Source: Gammaproteobacteria bacterium (GTDB taxonomy: Bacteria > Pseudomonadota > Gammaproteobacteria > Coxiellales > Coxiellaceae). Taken from it: 64,000 nt of DNA. Positions 1-9,372 of the stretch are shown here, one piece after another. Location: assembly GCA_023266215.1 (NCBI GenBank), contig JAHFRQ010000001.1, positions 62,001-126,000 of the forward strand, written 5' to 3'. The notes beneath the pieces are model-generated. The model had not been told where the DNA came from. It worked only from the letters and a program-made list of their open reading frames with translations, and ran no database searches. A program made the position numbers and the translations under genes. Positions within the stretch are counted from its first letter, which is position 1. The number at the start of each line of letters is the position of its first letter.

Positions 1-2
1 GG

Positions 3-389
3 CAAGCGAGCGATGGTCTTTTTCGTGGCATGCTGGTGTATGAATTAACGCCTCGAAAGCCTAATTTAGGCTGCACTAATTTTGGAGCGCCTCATGCCAA
101 ACAAGATATTTGGACATGCAATGCTTCGCCAGAAAACTTTTTAAAACAACTTCGAGGCTTTGATTACTTGCTGTTGGCTTATAGTGACAATGATTTTTGG
201 TCGCATTACCAATCAGTCATGCCCAATAAACAAAAAATAAAGCCTTTAATTGCTTATCAAATCTGCAAGGGCGCCGAATTTTTAAATTTTGGGCAGCCTG
301 GCTGTGTAATGAGAACAGAAAACGCTTATTTATTTAAAATAGTTAACAAAAATAATCACATTCAATTAATCAATATAGCGAAAAAATAA
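3..389 (+). CDS. C-terminal end of an unidentified protein (5' truncated by window)
   Basis: The reading frame is open from the first bases of the window, so this is the last 128 residues of a longer gene, not a gene starting at the ATG at position 30. The visible part is soluble, contains several Cys and aromatic residues, and has no motif I recognise. It ends one base before the ATG of the next gene, a DPM1-type glycosyltransferase, so the two are probably co-transcribed. Glycosyltransferases with a GT39/ArnT-like fold often sit beside such GT2 genes and have soluble C-terminal domains, but this is only a guess from context. Confidence 0.6.
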   Translation, partial: QASDGLFRGMLVYELTPRKPNLGCTNFGAPHAKQDIWTCNASPENFLKQLRGFDYLLLAYSDNDFWSHYQSVMPNKQKIKPLIAYQICKGAEFLNFGQPGCVMRTENAYLFKIVNKNNHIQLINIAKK

Positions 390-390
390 T

Positions 391-1329
391 ATGAAAACTA
401 TTGCCGTCTTAATTCCCTGTTACAATGAAGCCATTGCCATTGCTGATGTTATTAATAACTTTAAAACAGCCTTACCTGAAGCGCAGATATATGTTTATGA
501 TAATAACTCAACTGACAATACTGCAACGGTTGCCAAAGCGGCTGGCGCAATCGTCAGATTTGAAAAAAACAAAGGCAAAGGCAATGTCGTACGACGCATG
601 TTTGCGGATATTGATGCTGATATTTATGTTTTAGTCGATGGTGATAATACCTATGATGCGCGCAAATCACCTGAATTAATTGATGTATTAATAAGTAATA
701 ATTTGGACATGGTGGTCGGCGCAAGAGTCGAAAAATCCGATGATTTAAATTCACAAAAAAATAAAACCTATCGATTAGGTCATCGCTTTGGCAATCAATT
801 TTTTTCAAAAACCATTGGTTTTTTATTCGGCAATTGCTTTCATGATGTTTTTTCAGGCTACAGAATATTCTCTAATCGTTTTGTTAAATCTTTTCCAGCA
901 AGCTCGCGTGGGTTTGATATTGAAACGGAGCTCACTATTCATAGTTTAGAATTAAGATTGCCGGTTGCTGAAATCAATACTGATTATGGCGCAAGACCTG
1001 AAGGCTCAGTAAGTAAACTCAATAGTTATAAAGATGGATTTAAAATTTTACTGCGCATTATTTTATTACTCAAAGAAGTTCGGCCGTTGCTATTTTTTGG
1101 GTTGTTATTTATTATGCTGGCTTTAATATCAGTATTAATTTTTATACCTGTTTTGATAGCCTATATGCAAACAGGCTTGGTGGCTAAATTTCCGACAGCG
1201 ATTTTATCAACGGGCATTATGCTACTGGCTTTTATGAGCCTCGGTTGCGGCATGATTTTAGACAGCGTCTGCCGTGCACGTCGTGAAATGAAACGGTTAT
1301 TTTATTTGGCGATAGCAAAAAAATATTAG
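391..1329 (+). CDS. GT2 family glycosyltransferase, DPM1/GtrB-like, with C-terminal membrane hairpin
   Basis: This is a GT-A fold transferase of the polyprenyl-phosphate sugar synthase type. It opens with the IPCYNEA motif, followed by YDNNSTD and a metal-binding VDGDNTYD around residues 81-88. Two hydrophobic segments near residues 230-255 and 270-290 would anchor the C-terminus in the inner membrane. The 312-residue length fits GtrB/ArnC-like proteins, which load a sugar onto undecaprenyl phosphate at the cytoplasmic face. It follows the truncated first gene by one base and overlaps the convergent GT4 gene by 4 bases. The sugar is unknown. Confidence 0.85.
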   Translation: MKTIAVLIPCYNEAIAIADVINNFKTALPEAQIYVYDNNSTDNTATVAKAAGAIVRFEKNKGKGNVVRRMFADIDADIYVLVDGDNTYDARKSPELIDVLISNNLDMVVGARVEKSDDLNSQKNKTYRLGHRFGNQFFSKTIGFLFGNCFHDVFSGYRIFSNRFVKSFPASSRGFDIETELTIHSLELRLPVAEINTDYGARPEGSVSKLNSYKDGFKILLRIILLLKEVRPLLFFGLLFIMLALISVLIFIPVLIAYMQTGLVAKFPTAILSTGIMLLAFMSLGCGMILDSVCRARREMKRLFYLAIAKKY

Positions 1330-2465
1330 CGCTTAAAATACTGCTGATAATAGCCTGCCAAATTAGCATTCGCAATATTATTAGAGTAATAATCTATTGC
1401 GCCGCGCTTATATGAGTGATATTCATTGTGATCTAAAGCAATCAGCTGATCAATTAATTCTGCTGATTGCTCCATCGATGATAAATCAAATTCCCAGCCT
1501 GCATTGTGCTCTGTTAAATCATGCCAGGGTGTTTGATTTGAAATTAAAACAGGTGTGCCAGCTGCCAAAGATTCCACAATGGCATGCCCGTAGTTTTCAT
1601 TTAAAGTGGGCAGAAAAAATAGATCATAATTATTCAGTGTTCCCACCACATCATCAGGATGACATTCGCCACGATAGGTCACTTGAATATTATTGGGTAA
1701 TTTTCCAATAGCATCCAGGCAAACATGCCAATAATCAGGATCTTCAATTAATCCATAAATATCCAGTGTCGCCCTGCCTTTGACGGCAGACAGCGTCTCA
1801 ATGGCTTTGTGCAAATTCTTCTTTTTGGAAATGCGAGATAAAAAAACAAGCTTAATATTGTCTTTTTGTTTATGCTTAATCGCATGACCAAAAGTCGAAT
1901 GAACAGCAATATTGGGAAGCACCGTGACATGCGCTGACGGACCAATTACTTTAATAATTTCAAATTCTTCACTTTGTGATGCAGCATGCCACTCAATTAA
2001 ATCAATGGGGAAAAAATGCTTAAAGAAAAATAAAAATAATTTTTTTCTGATCGGTTTAATAGATAAAGCGCCAGCACCTAATTCACCGCGTGGGGCAATA
2101 ATAATTCTAGTCGTTTGAATGCCGCGTTTTTTTAAAAAAAATAATGTGCGCACTGATATTTTAGGCGAAAAAAAAGAGTTGAAATAAATAATATCAAAAG
2201 CAATCGTTTCCAAAAGAGTTCGAATACCCTGAACAATATAGTCGGGTGATAAATAAATAATTTGATAGTTGTTATTAAGCTGTAAACAATTTGACTTAAT
2301 CCCAACGTAAGGCGTTGAGTCGCCTAAATCATGATTCCGTGTTGCAACAGTAATATCTAGATCATTTTTCAAGCATGAAATAATGCCATCGATAGATCGT
2401 ACAGGACCTCCTGCTTTAACGCTGGGTAAAAAGTAATCGCACAAAACCAGCATTTTCTTTTTCAT
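1326..2465 (-). CDS. GT4 family glycosyltransferase
   Basis: A two-domain GT-B transferase. The N-terminal part has the glycine-rich acceptor-side loop (KAGGPVRSI) and the C-terminal part the GT4 donor motif with E-x7-E geometry (PTLNENYGHAIVESLAAGTPVL). I start it at the ATG at 2465, whose ATGA overlaps the TGA of the upstream asnB homologue and has GGAT 9 bases upstream; an ATG at 2480 is also in frame. It is the last gene of the minus-strand O-antigen operon and meets the plus-strand GT2 gene tail to tail. Donor and acceptor cannot be told from sequence. Confidence 0.85.
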   Translation of the reverse strand: MKKKMLVLCDYFLPSVKAGGPVRSIDGIISCLKNDLDITVATRNHDLGDSTPYVGIKSNCLQLNNNYQIIYLSPDYIVQGIRTLLETIAFDIIYFNSFFSPKISVRTLFFLKKRGIQTTRIIIAPRGELGAGALSIKPIRKKLFLFFFKHFFPIDLIEWHAASQSEEFEIIKVIGPSAHVTVLPNIAVHSTFGHAIKHKQKDNIKLVFLSRISKKKNLHKAIETLSAVKGRATLDIYGLIEDPDYWHVCLDAIGKLPNNIQVTYRGECHPDDVVGTLNNYDLFFLPTLNENYGHAIVESLAAGTPVLISNQTPWHDLTEHNAGWEFDLSSMEQSAELIDQLIALDHNEYHSYKRGAIDYYSNNIANANLAGYYQQYFKR

Positions 2466-4204
2466 ATTGATTTCATCCATTGCTTATAAATTGTTTTTGA
2501 AAATATTTTCATGTCTGTAGATTTTGAAAACCACGTTGAAACCGGGATATTAAATCCTGTTTTCTTTTTATTTAAAATAGCATCAGGCAATGCTTTATGC
2601 GGCGCTGTTGCCAAATTGCGCTTGGTTAAATGTGATTTTGCATTTAATTGCGTCACCGTTTCAAAAAATACCGTGTCGACAAACGGCACTCGAATTTCAA
2701 GAGAGTGCGCCATGCTCGCCCAGTCTGAATCTCGCAGCAATTGATTTTTCATATACCATTGTAATTCAAGTGCTGAAAGCTGAAACTGAACAGACTTAAT
2801 TCCTGTCATATCCTGGTTTAATCGTTCGAATAAATTTAATTCTGCCAAGCCCTTTTTGACTAACTCGGGATCTAAAAAATCAAGCTCCCAGGGTAAATAC
2901 AAAGCGCGTGATAAAAAATAGGCATTTGAAACAGTGTTCCCATATTCTAATATGCTTGCATATTTAGCGGGAATAATTTTTTTTGATAGTTGTCGAAATA
3001 ATTTTCCCGTCTGTGATAAGTGCTTTGTATAATTAAATAATTTTGGAATGCGCGAAAAAAGTGGGTATCCAAAAAATAATTCATCTGCACCCAAACCCGA
3101 TAAGGCCACTTTCAGGCCAGCTTGACTTGCAGCTTGACTGACAAAATAAGTGTTAATGCCGTCGATGCTCGGCTGATCCATGGCTAATAGTATTTTTTGA
3201 TACTCATCTTGTGCCATGCTTTCTGAAATATAAACTGTTTTTTGATGTGTCCCAAAATAACTCGACACCATTTCTGCCAATGGCACTTCGTCTTGCGCAG
3301 TATGTTTATATTCATTAAATCCCAAAGTAATGGTATTGATTTTTTGGGGTAATATGTCAGAAGCGATATTCACCAACGTGGATGAATCAATACCAGCTGA
3401 CAAAAACACACCCACATCAACATCGGCAATTAAGTGATGTTTCACCGTATCATATAAACTTTCTGTCAATGATGATGAATTGAGAGAGCAATCTGAGTTT
3501 TCAGCTTTAATGAAAACAGATTTAATCGAGTAAAATTCTTTTTGAATTTTTTGGCCACTTTGATTCAGCAATAAATAATGTCCGGCTGGTAATGATTTTA
3601 TGCCTTCATACAAAGTATAAGGCTCGGGTACTGAGCCCAATAAATAAAACCCAATTTGTCCTGCTGCAGATTGCGCTGTATTTATTTCCGATGCTTGCAA
3701 TAAGGCTTTAACTTGAGAGGCAAATTTAAATGATTTACCATTATCTGAAAAATAAAATGGTTTAATACCAAAAGGGTCGCGAGCGCACAATAAACTTTTA
3801 TTTTTATCATCCCAGATGGCAAAAGCAAACATACCGCGTAATTTTGAAAGCATGTCGATGCCATACACTTGATATAATTTCAAAATGACTTCTGTGTCAC
3901 TGTTTGTTTTGAAAAAACAACCTTGCTGAATTAAATCATCGCGCAGTTTTTGGTAATTATAAATTTCGCCATTAAAAGTAATATATAACTCTGAATCAGA
4001 CAGTTGCATCGGCTGTTTTGCGCCAGATGACAGATCAATAATAGATAATCTGCGATGCGCCAAACCCACCGTTTTTTCTGCATTAAGCCAGAGGCCAGAA
4101 TCATCCGGTCCACGCAATTGCATAGTATTATTTATTTTAGAAAGCTCGTTACTATTCACTGTTTCAGAATGGTTGTATTGAAAAATTCCTGCTATTCCGC
4201 ACAT
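2462..4204 (-). CDS. asnB: Asparagine synthase-like glutamine amidotransferase (first copy)
   Basis: The protein starts MCGIAGIF, giving the N-terminal nucleophile Cys2 of class II glutamine amidotransferases, then RGPDDSG and the GEIYNY motif. The synthetase domain follows from about residue 230, with the ATP-pyrophosphatase loop LSAGIDSS; the usual SGG here reads SAG. At 580 residues it is slightly shorter than typical AsnB. It is embedded in a sugar operon, with its start overlapping the upstream GT4 by 13 bases. Such AsnB homologues in O-antigen clusters (for example WbpS of Pseudomonas) are linked to amidation of uronic acids, which is a plausible alternative to asparagine synthesis here. 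Confidence 0.88.
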   Translation of the reverse strand: MCGIAGIFQYNHSETVNSNELSKINNTMQLRGPDDSGLWLNAEKTVGLAHRRLSIIDLSSGAKQPMQLSDSELYITFNGEIYNYQKLRDDLIQQGCFFKTNSDTEVILKLYQVYGIDMLSKLRGMFAFAIWDDKNKSLLCARDPFGIKPFYFSDNGKSFKFASQVKALLQASEINTAQSAAGQIGFYLLGSVPEPYTLYEGIKSLPAGHYLLLNQSGQKIQKEFYSIKSVFIKAENSDCSLNSSSLTESLYDTVKHHLIADVDVGVFLSAGIDSSTLVNIASDILPQKINTITLGFNEYKHTAQDEVPLAEMVSSYFGTHQKTVYISESMAQDEYQKILLAMDQPSIDGINTYFVSQAASQAGLKVALSGLGADELFFGYPLFSRIPKLFNYTKHLSQTGKLFRQLSKKIIPAKYASILEYGNTVSNAYFLSRALYLPWELDFLDPELVKKGLAELNLFERLNQDMTGIKSVQFQLSALELQWYMKNQLLRDSDWASMAHSLEIRVPFVDTVFFETVTQLNAKSHLTKRNLATAPHKALPDAILNKKKTGFNIPVSTWFSKSTDMKIFSKTIYKQWMKSI

Positions 4205-5382
4205 ACTGACTCACACGCCTTTCGCAATCCATTAACGGACTCTGGTAATCCCCAGTGTGAAATAATATCGGCGCTCTTGGCCTTCATTTTTTCACACAGC
4301 GGTTTATTTAAAGTTAATTTTTTAAGGCTCGCTGCCAATGCTGTTATATCACGCGCTGGATAAACAGTTCCATTATTCCCTTCTTGCACCAAATCAATCG
4401 CACACCCGACCTGATCGCTTACGATAATCGCACATTCTGCGCTCATCGCTTCATTGACAACCAAGCCCCAATTTTCATGCGTCGATGGCAATACAAAAAT
4501 ATCAGTTAACGCAAAATAAGCAGGTAATTCACTTTGATTTTTAAATCCTAAAAATAAAATGCTGTTCCAGTTTTTTTTTGTAGCTTTGGCAAACACAGCA
4601 TCATAGGCTTCACCTGTTCCAATAAATAATAAATAGGGTGCGGGCTCCTGATTATTTTCAGATAACAAAATATAAGCATCGAGCAAATCCATCGCGTGTT
4701 TTCGGTGTAGAAATTTGCTGGCATATAAAATAACAGGTCTATTGACGTCTAAATTTAACTGCGCCTTAAGTGTTGAAATTTTATTTTTAGACTCAATATA
4801 TTTTTCCCTAAAAAAATGATTATCCACTGTGTAGTTACATAAAACTATTTTATTTTCTGTAATATTATTTTGGATATAAAAATTTTTATTATTGGTACCG
4901 ATGGCTAAATATCGCGTTACCAATCTATCTAATATTCTAAATGCAAATCTGCGTTTTATTTTTTTAAATAGCGCATTTTTTTCATCCGAAAACAGCATTG
5001 ACTCGCCACGAACAAAAACTTTAAGTCCTTTTATTTTTGAAAACAAAATAGCGGCACAGGTATAAAAATCTGAATAGCCGTGTGTCCAAATAATATCTTG
5101 TTTTTCTGGGTTAATCGCTTTCCACAATACTTGTAACTTGGAAATAAAATTCGGGCGCTTTGCATAGTCACACAAATATTGGTACTGATACCCAGAAAGT
5201 AATGGAACATCCCATTTTATTTCACGACCAAATCCAACGTCAAAATTAGCTTGTGTTTTTTGATTCCAGTAAAAAAGCACTGCAATATTAATATCGTTTG
5301 ATTGTGAAATAAGGCGCAACAGTGGCGCCTGATATTGAATCGGATGGGATACGACATATAGTACGCGGTATTTTTCTAGCAT
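4192..5382 (-). CDS. GT4 family glycosyltransferase
   Basis: A 396-residue GT-B transferase. The N-terminus has the YVVSHPIQYQAPLL stretch seen in a GT4 subgroup of O-antigen enzymes. The C-terminal domain shows the donor-site pattern PSTHENWGLVVNEAMSAECAIIVSD. A short basic amphipathic stretch near residues 140-150 may attach it to the membrane. It lies 12 bases after the RfbE-like epimerase and overlaps asnB, so it is translated from the same long transcript. Its substrate is unknown. Confidence 0.85.
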   Translation of the reverse strand: MLEKYRVLYVVSHPIQYQAPLLRLISQSNDINIAVLFYWNQKTQANFDVGFGREIKWDVPLLSGYQYQYLCDYAKRPNFISKLQVLWKAINPEKQDIIWTHGYSDFYTCAAILFSKIKGLKVFVRGESMLFSDEKNALFKKIKRRFAFRILDRLVTRYLAIGTNNKNFYIQNNITENKIVLCNYTVDNHFFREKYIESKNKISTLKAQLNLDVNRPVILYASKFLHRKHAMDLLDAYILLSENNQEPAPYLLFIGTGEAYDAVFAKATKKNWNSILFLGFKNQSELPAYFALTDIFVLPSTHENWGLVVNEAMSAECAIIVSDQVGCAIDLVQEGNNGTVYPARDITALAASLKKLTLNKPLCEKMKAKSADIISHWGLPESVNGLRKACESVCAE

Positions 5383-5394
5383 AATAAAACCAAA

Positions 5395-6417
5395 TCAAGT
5401 CAGTGCTTTCACGCCGTTTTCTGAAACCCACGCACATAACTCTAGCAACCCTTCTTTTATAGCTGTTTTTGGCACCCATCCAAGGTCACGTTGCGCTTTT
5501 TTAATATCAGCAACAAATACTTTTTGATCACCGGGTCGCCAGTTTGAAAAGCTATACCGAATTGGCTGATCTAGATTCTCATTGAGCAAATCAATTAACT
5601 CAAGTAGAGAAAGCGTATTGCGCGCACCACCACCTATATTGTATGCCTGCCCTGATACTTTATCGCGATGCATATAAGCTAATTCATACGCTCTAATCAA
5701 ATCATCAACATACAGCACATCTCGAATTTGCATTCCATCACCATAAATTGAAATAGGAGTTTGATTAAGTGCCGCGATAGTAAACCATGCCACCCAGCCT
5801 TGGTCTTCCACACCAAATTGATGCGTCCCATAGATGCAAGATTGCCTAAAACTAACTGTTTTCAAGCCGTATATACGCGAATAATCGATTACATACTGAT
5901 CGGCGCATCCTTTAGAGCAGCCATACGGGGAATGAAAATCTAATTGCGCATTTTCAGAAATGCCAAGCGGAAAATCTTTGTATTGATATCGATTATTGAG
6001 ATTAATGATTTCAATTTCTTCCATGCCGCCGTAAACTTTATTGGTTGAGGCGTAAATGAAAAACGCACTTGGATTAAACTGTCGGACAGCTTCCAGCATA
6101 TTAAATGTGCCCAACGCATTAATATCGAAATCTTCTCGCGGATTAACAACGGATGTGGTCACCGCAACCTGCGCTGCCAAATGCAAAATGATGTCGTATT
6201 GTTGATTTGCAAAACAGGTTGCAATATCTTGTGTTAATCTTACATCGCCCTTAATGAATTGAAATTTTCCTTGTTTTTGAAGCCATGCGCAATTCTGATC
6301 CGTCCCTTTGCGTGACAAATTATCGAATATTGTTACTTGCCAATTTTTATCTAAAAAATACTTAGCTGCATTAATTCCGATAAACCCAGCGCCGCCTGTA
6401 ATTAAAATATTGCTCAT
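5395..6417 (-). CDS. NAD-dependent sugar epimerase, CDP-paratose/tyvelose 2-epimerase (RfbE)-like
   Basis: An extended short-chain dehydrogenase. It has the Rossmann motif GGAGFIG at residues 8-14, then FDNLSRKGTDQN, and HLAAQVAVTTSV, which is characteristic of the RfbE group, and ASTNKVYGG in place of the more usual SS-x-VYG. The catalytic pair is YGCSK. In the known pathway RfbE turns CDP-paratose into CDP-tyvelose by C2 epimerisation. The CDP-sugar genes of this cluster are on the other strand (11.7-16.2 kb), which fits such a substrate, but related enzymes act on other nucleotide sugars. It overlaps the downstream end of the preceding GT4 gene by 4 bases. Confidence 0.75.
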   Translation of the reverse strand: MSNILITGGAGFIGINAAKYFLDKNWQVTIFDNLSRKGTDQNCAWLQKQGKFQFIKGDVRLTQDIATCFANQQYDIILHLAAQVAVTTSVVNPREDFDINALGTFNMLEAVRQFNPSAFFIYASTNKVYGGMEEIEIINLNNRYQYKDFPLGISENAQLDFHSPYGCSKGCADQYVIDYSRIYGLKTVSFRQSCIYGTHQFGVEDQGWVAWFTIAALNQTPISIYGDGMQIRDVLYVDDLIRAYELAYMHRDKVSGQAYNIGGGARNTLSLLELIDLLNENLDQPIRYSFSNWRPGDQKVFVADIKKAQRDLGWVPKTAIKEGLLELCAWVSENGVKALT

Positions 6418-7601
6418 AAAAATGTCCTTTCCATATAGTTGTTAAAAATGGTTTTTGTTTTTTCAAAACTGTAATTTTCTTGAATCGTTTTTACTGCCCC
6501 CAGACTCAATTTATTTCTTAACTCACGATCAGTGCAAATACGAATGATGCTTTGAGAAAATTGCTCGATATCAAAATCAGTTAAGCAACCATTCTGATCA
6601 TTAACGATATAATCACTTGGCCCGCCACACTGGGTTGAAACAACGGGACATCCGCAAGCCATCGCTTCCAATCCAGAAATACATAATCCCTCTTGATGTG
6701 ACGGAATTGCAAATACATCTGCTGCTTGAAGATGGCTGATGATCTCGGGTCGCGTTAAATGATTAAAAATATCAACGTGTGACTCTATTTTTAATTCCCG
6801 CAGCTTCTCTTGTAGCGCACCCGACACCTCATCTCCAATTAAAAGCAAGCGTGCATTTTTATTACTTTCTAATACGTACGAAAATGCACTTAACAAAAAA
6901 TATATATTTTTTCGAGGATCTAAAAAGCGCGCGGTGAAACAAATTAACCAAGGCTTAACTCGATTTTCATCGGGTAAAAATTGTCGAGTATCGATCGGCA
7001 TCGGCATCACATCTCGAATCCACTTTTGATCTGCCTGAAATTCATGTTTTGAATAAGTGCTTATCGTTAATACCGTGCCCGATTTTAATAATTTTTTCTC
7101 AAGCCACCCGCTTATCTTCGAAACAATTAAATAATCTAAGCATTTTCGATACCATGGAAATAGTTTCACCCTATCTTTTCTGTCTCCATTGTAGGGCGAT
7201 GCAATCCAAGCAAGATATTTTTTGTTGGTTAAATAAAATGGGAGCGCTGCAAGCACGGGTCCGCTCACAACAAAATGATAATCCGATGCATTAATTAATT
7301 TCTTCCATACAGCGTGTGGATAGTAGTGCGTAAACTCAAGCTCTGGTAAAATAGCGCCTATTGCATACTCTTCGACACCAAAATCGCCCACAAAAGAAGT
7401 TGCTTTCGGTCTTTGGTGAAAAATTTTTGCTGCCGGGACAGATAAATTGGGTTGTATTTTATAAGGCATGTAATAAGCAATTTTAATGTCAAACCCAAGT
7501 TGCTTTAACATATCCACCACCAATCCTAGCATCGTATATACACCACCATGTCCTTGCGTGTATAAAGTTGAAATCAGCGCTGTTTTTTTTATGGTATTCA
7601 T
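6414..7601 (-). CDS. GT4 family glycosyltransferase
   Basis: A 395-residue GT-B transferase with an N-terminal GHGGVYTMLG loop and a C-terminal donor motif PSHQEGLCISGLEAMACGCPVVST. A conserved Arg-Lys pair of the GT4 nucleotide site (FTARFLDPRKN) is present near residue 230. It overlaps both neighbours by 4 bases (methyltransferase upstream, RfbE-like epimerase downstream), the pattern of translational coupling. Sugar specificity cannot be assigned. Confidence 0.86.
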   Translation of the reverse strand: MNTIKKTALISTLYTQGHGGVYTMLGLVVDMLKQLGFDIKIAYYMPYKIQPNLSVPAAKIFHQRPKATSFVGDFGVEEYAIGAILPELEFTHYYPHAVWKKLINASDYHFVVSGPVLAALPFYLTNKKYLAWIASPYNGDRKDRVKLFPWYRKCLDYLIVSKISGWLEKKLLKSGTVLTISTYSKHEFQADQKWIRDVMPMPIDTRQFLPDENRVKPWLICFTARFLDPRKNIYFLLSAFSYVLESNKNARLLLIGDEVSGALQEKLRELKIESHVDIFNHLTRPEIISHLQAADVFAIPSHQEGLCISGLEAMACGCPVVSTQCGGPSDYIVNDQNGCLTDFDIEQFSQSIIRICTDRELRNKLSLGAVKTIQENYSFEKTKTIFNNYMERTFL

Positions 7602-8344
7602 TTTTTAATGGCCACCGCTAGGAAATTTTGGCTGAATATGCCGTTCTTTTCTCCGGTTTCTGCCGCCAAGCAAAGACGGTACATACTCCTAACTATCTTC
7701 CAAATAATAAAACGAAGGCCACTTTTAAAACCGTGACAAACTGGCACGTCTTCATAGCAACTCACGTGATGAAAATCCGCGATTCGCAAAAGCTGTTTGA
7801 TTGAATCCTTAGTAAATCCATTTTCATGCGTAAAATCTCCATAACGAATACGTCCAAAAAAAGGTGACTCCGCATTCAGTGTGTGAATAATCCATTTTCC
7901 ACCTAACTTCAGCACGCGATGGACTTCGCGAGAAAATCTAATCACCTCGGGTTTGGTCATATGCTCAATAACGTCGAATGAAACAATGACATCAATACTG
8001 TGATCAGCCAGCTCGCACAAAGCTGGTATTGCCTCTCCCAGGTACACCTGATGAAGCCCCATTTTTTTTGCAAGCAATACCTGTTCTTCGGACATATCAT
8101 AGCCAGTCAAATCTTGGTAGCCCTGATCCTTGGCAAAAGATAATAAGGCCCCTTCGCCACAACCAACATCAATAATTTTTGCATTTAAATTTTCTGGAAA
8201 ATGTCTTTTAATAATCTGCATCAGAAAAGGTTTTCGACGCTTAAGATAAATCGCAAGTTCGATGGCGCGCTCGTTCCACAAAGAGCGAGTGCTTGCGTAA
8301 TTAAGGTAAAAAGTCTTTCTGTAGCTCGTTTCGTCTTGATTCAT
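7598..8344 (-). CDS. Class I SAM-dependent methyltransferase
   Basis: The SAM-binding motif I reads [15 protein letters not shown] near residues 56-70, followed by an acidic YDMSEEQ loop and motif IV around FDVIEHM. The fold and the following [14 protein letters not shown] resemble UbiG-like small-molecule methyltransferases. In this setting it most likely O- or N-methylates a sugar of the surface polysaccharide or its terminal residue, but ubiquinone-type or lipid substrates cannot be excluded from sequence. It is 4-base coupled to the UDP-xylose synthase gene. Confidence 0.82.
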   Translation of the reverse strand: MNQDETSYRKTFYLNYASTRSLWNERAIELAIYLKRRKPFLMQIIKRHFPENLNAKIIDVGCGEGALLSFAKDQGYQDLTGYDMSEEQVLLAKKMGLHQVYLGEAIPALCELADHSIDVIVSFDVIEHMTKPEVIRFSREVHRVLKLGGKWIIHTLNAESPFFGRIRYGDFTHENGFTKDSIKQLLRIADFHHVSCYEDVPVCHGFKSGLRFIIWKIVRSMYRLCLAAETGEKNGIFSQNFLAVAIKK

Positions 8345-9312
8345 TGCGCTATAACTTTCTCAGATCTATAAAGCTGCTCAAAATAATGTATGGTTTTAAT
8401 TAGGCCTTCCTTAAGTGCGATCTTAGGCTCCCAATTTAATTTTGCTTTGGCAAGTGTTATATCAGGTTGTCTTTGCTTTGGATCATCTTGCGGCAAAGGT
8501 CTTAAAATTATCTTTGAATTTGAATTCACCAATGATTTAATTTCATTCGCCAACTCCAGAATGGTGAATTCACCTGGATTTCCTAGGTTCATTGGACCGG
8601 GAAATGGCTCGTCTAAATTCATAAACTGAATAAAAGCATTAATCAAATCATCAACGTAGCAGAAAGATCGAGTCTGACTACCATCCCCGTAAATGGTAAT
8701 ATCCTTGTTTGATAAGGCCTGCACAATAAAATTCGACACCACCCTGCCATCATTGGGTAGCATGCGCGGCCCATAAGTATTAAAAATACGCGCCACGCGA
8801 ATATTTAAATTGTGCTGTCTGTAATAATCAAAAAATAAAGTCTCAGCGCATCGCTTGCCTTCATCATAACAAGCACGTGTGCCAATAGGGTTCACATTAC
8901 CCCAATAACTTTCGACTTGCGGATGCACCACGGGATCGCCATACACTTCACTAGTTGAGGCCTGAAAAATTTTGGCGCCACAACGTCTTGCCAACCCAAG
9001 CATATTAATCGCGCCGTGCACGCTAGTTTTAGTTGTTTGGACAGGATCGTATTGATAGTGAACGGGTGATGCAGGACAAGCAAGATTGTAAATTTCGTCA
9101 ACTTCTAAATACAGCGGAAATGTCACATCGTGGCGGATAAATTCAAAATTAGGATTACTTAACAAATGCGCAATATTTTTCTTAGATCCTGTAAAGCAAT
9201 TATCAACGCAAATTACTTCGTGATTTTTGGTCAACAACTTTTCACATAAATGAGAGCCCAGAAACCCCGCTCCACCCGTAATCAAAATCTTTTTTGTTAG
9301 CCCTTTGTGCAT
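8341..9312 (-). CDS. uxs: UDP-glucuronate decarboxylase (UDP-xylose synthase)
   Basis: A 323-residue extended SDR that matches the UXS family closely: [10 protein letters not shown] Rossmann motif, the diagnostic ACPASP and TSEVYGDP segments, RACYDEGKR with the catalytic Tyr/Lys, and [10 protein letters not shown]. It converts UDP-glucuronate to UDP-xylose with enzyme-bound NAD. It is the first gene of the minus-strand operon and has a sigma70-like promoter directly upstream (9344-9372). No UDP-glucose dehydrogenase is in the window, so UDP-glucuronate must be made elsewhere; the 25634 gene draws on the same precursor. Confidence 0.93.
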   Translation of the reverse strand: MHKGLTKKILITGGAGFLGSHLCEKLLTKNHEVICVDNCFTGSKKNIAHLLSNPNFEFIRHDVTFPLYLEVDEIYNLACPASPVHYQYDPVQTTKTSVHGAINMLGLARRCGAKIFQASTSEVYGDPVVHPQVESYWGNVNPIGTRACYDEGKRCAETLFFDYYRQHNLNIRVARIFNTYGPRMLPNDGRVVSNFIVQALSNKDITIYGDGSQTRSFCYVDDLINAFIQFMNLDEPFPGPMNLGNPGEFTILELANEIKSLVNSNSKIILRPLPQDDPKQRQPDITLAKAKLNWEPKIALKEGLIKTIHYFEQLYRSEKVIAQ

Positions 9313-9343
9313 GATCCATCCAACTGAATTCTGAAAAGGGGAT

Positions 9344-9372
9344 AGTATACTGGTGTTTAAAAGCAGCGTCTA
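9344..9372 (-). promoter_or_regulatory. Sigma70-like promoter for the uxs operon
   Basis: On the minus strand TAGACG and TATACT are separated by exactly 17 bases, with the start codon of uxs about 30 bases downstream. The -10 matches consensus at 5 of 6 positions and the -35 at 4 of 6. It lies across the end of the upstream CgeB-like gene. Confidence 0.5.
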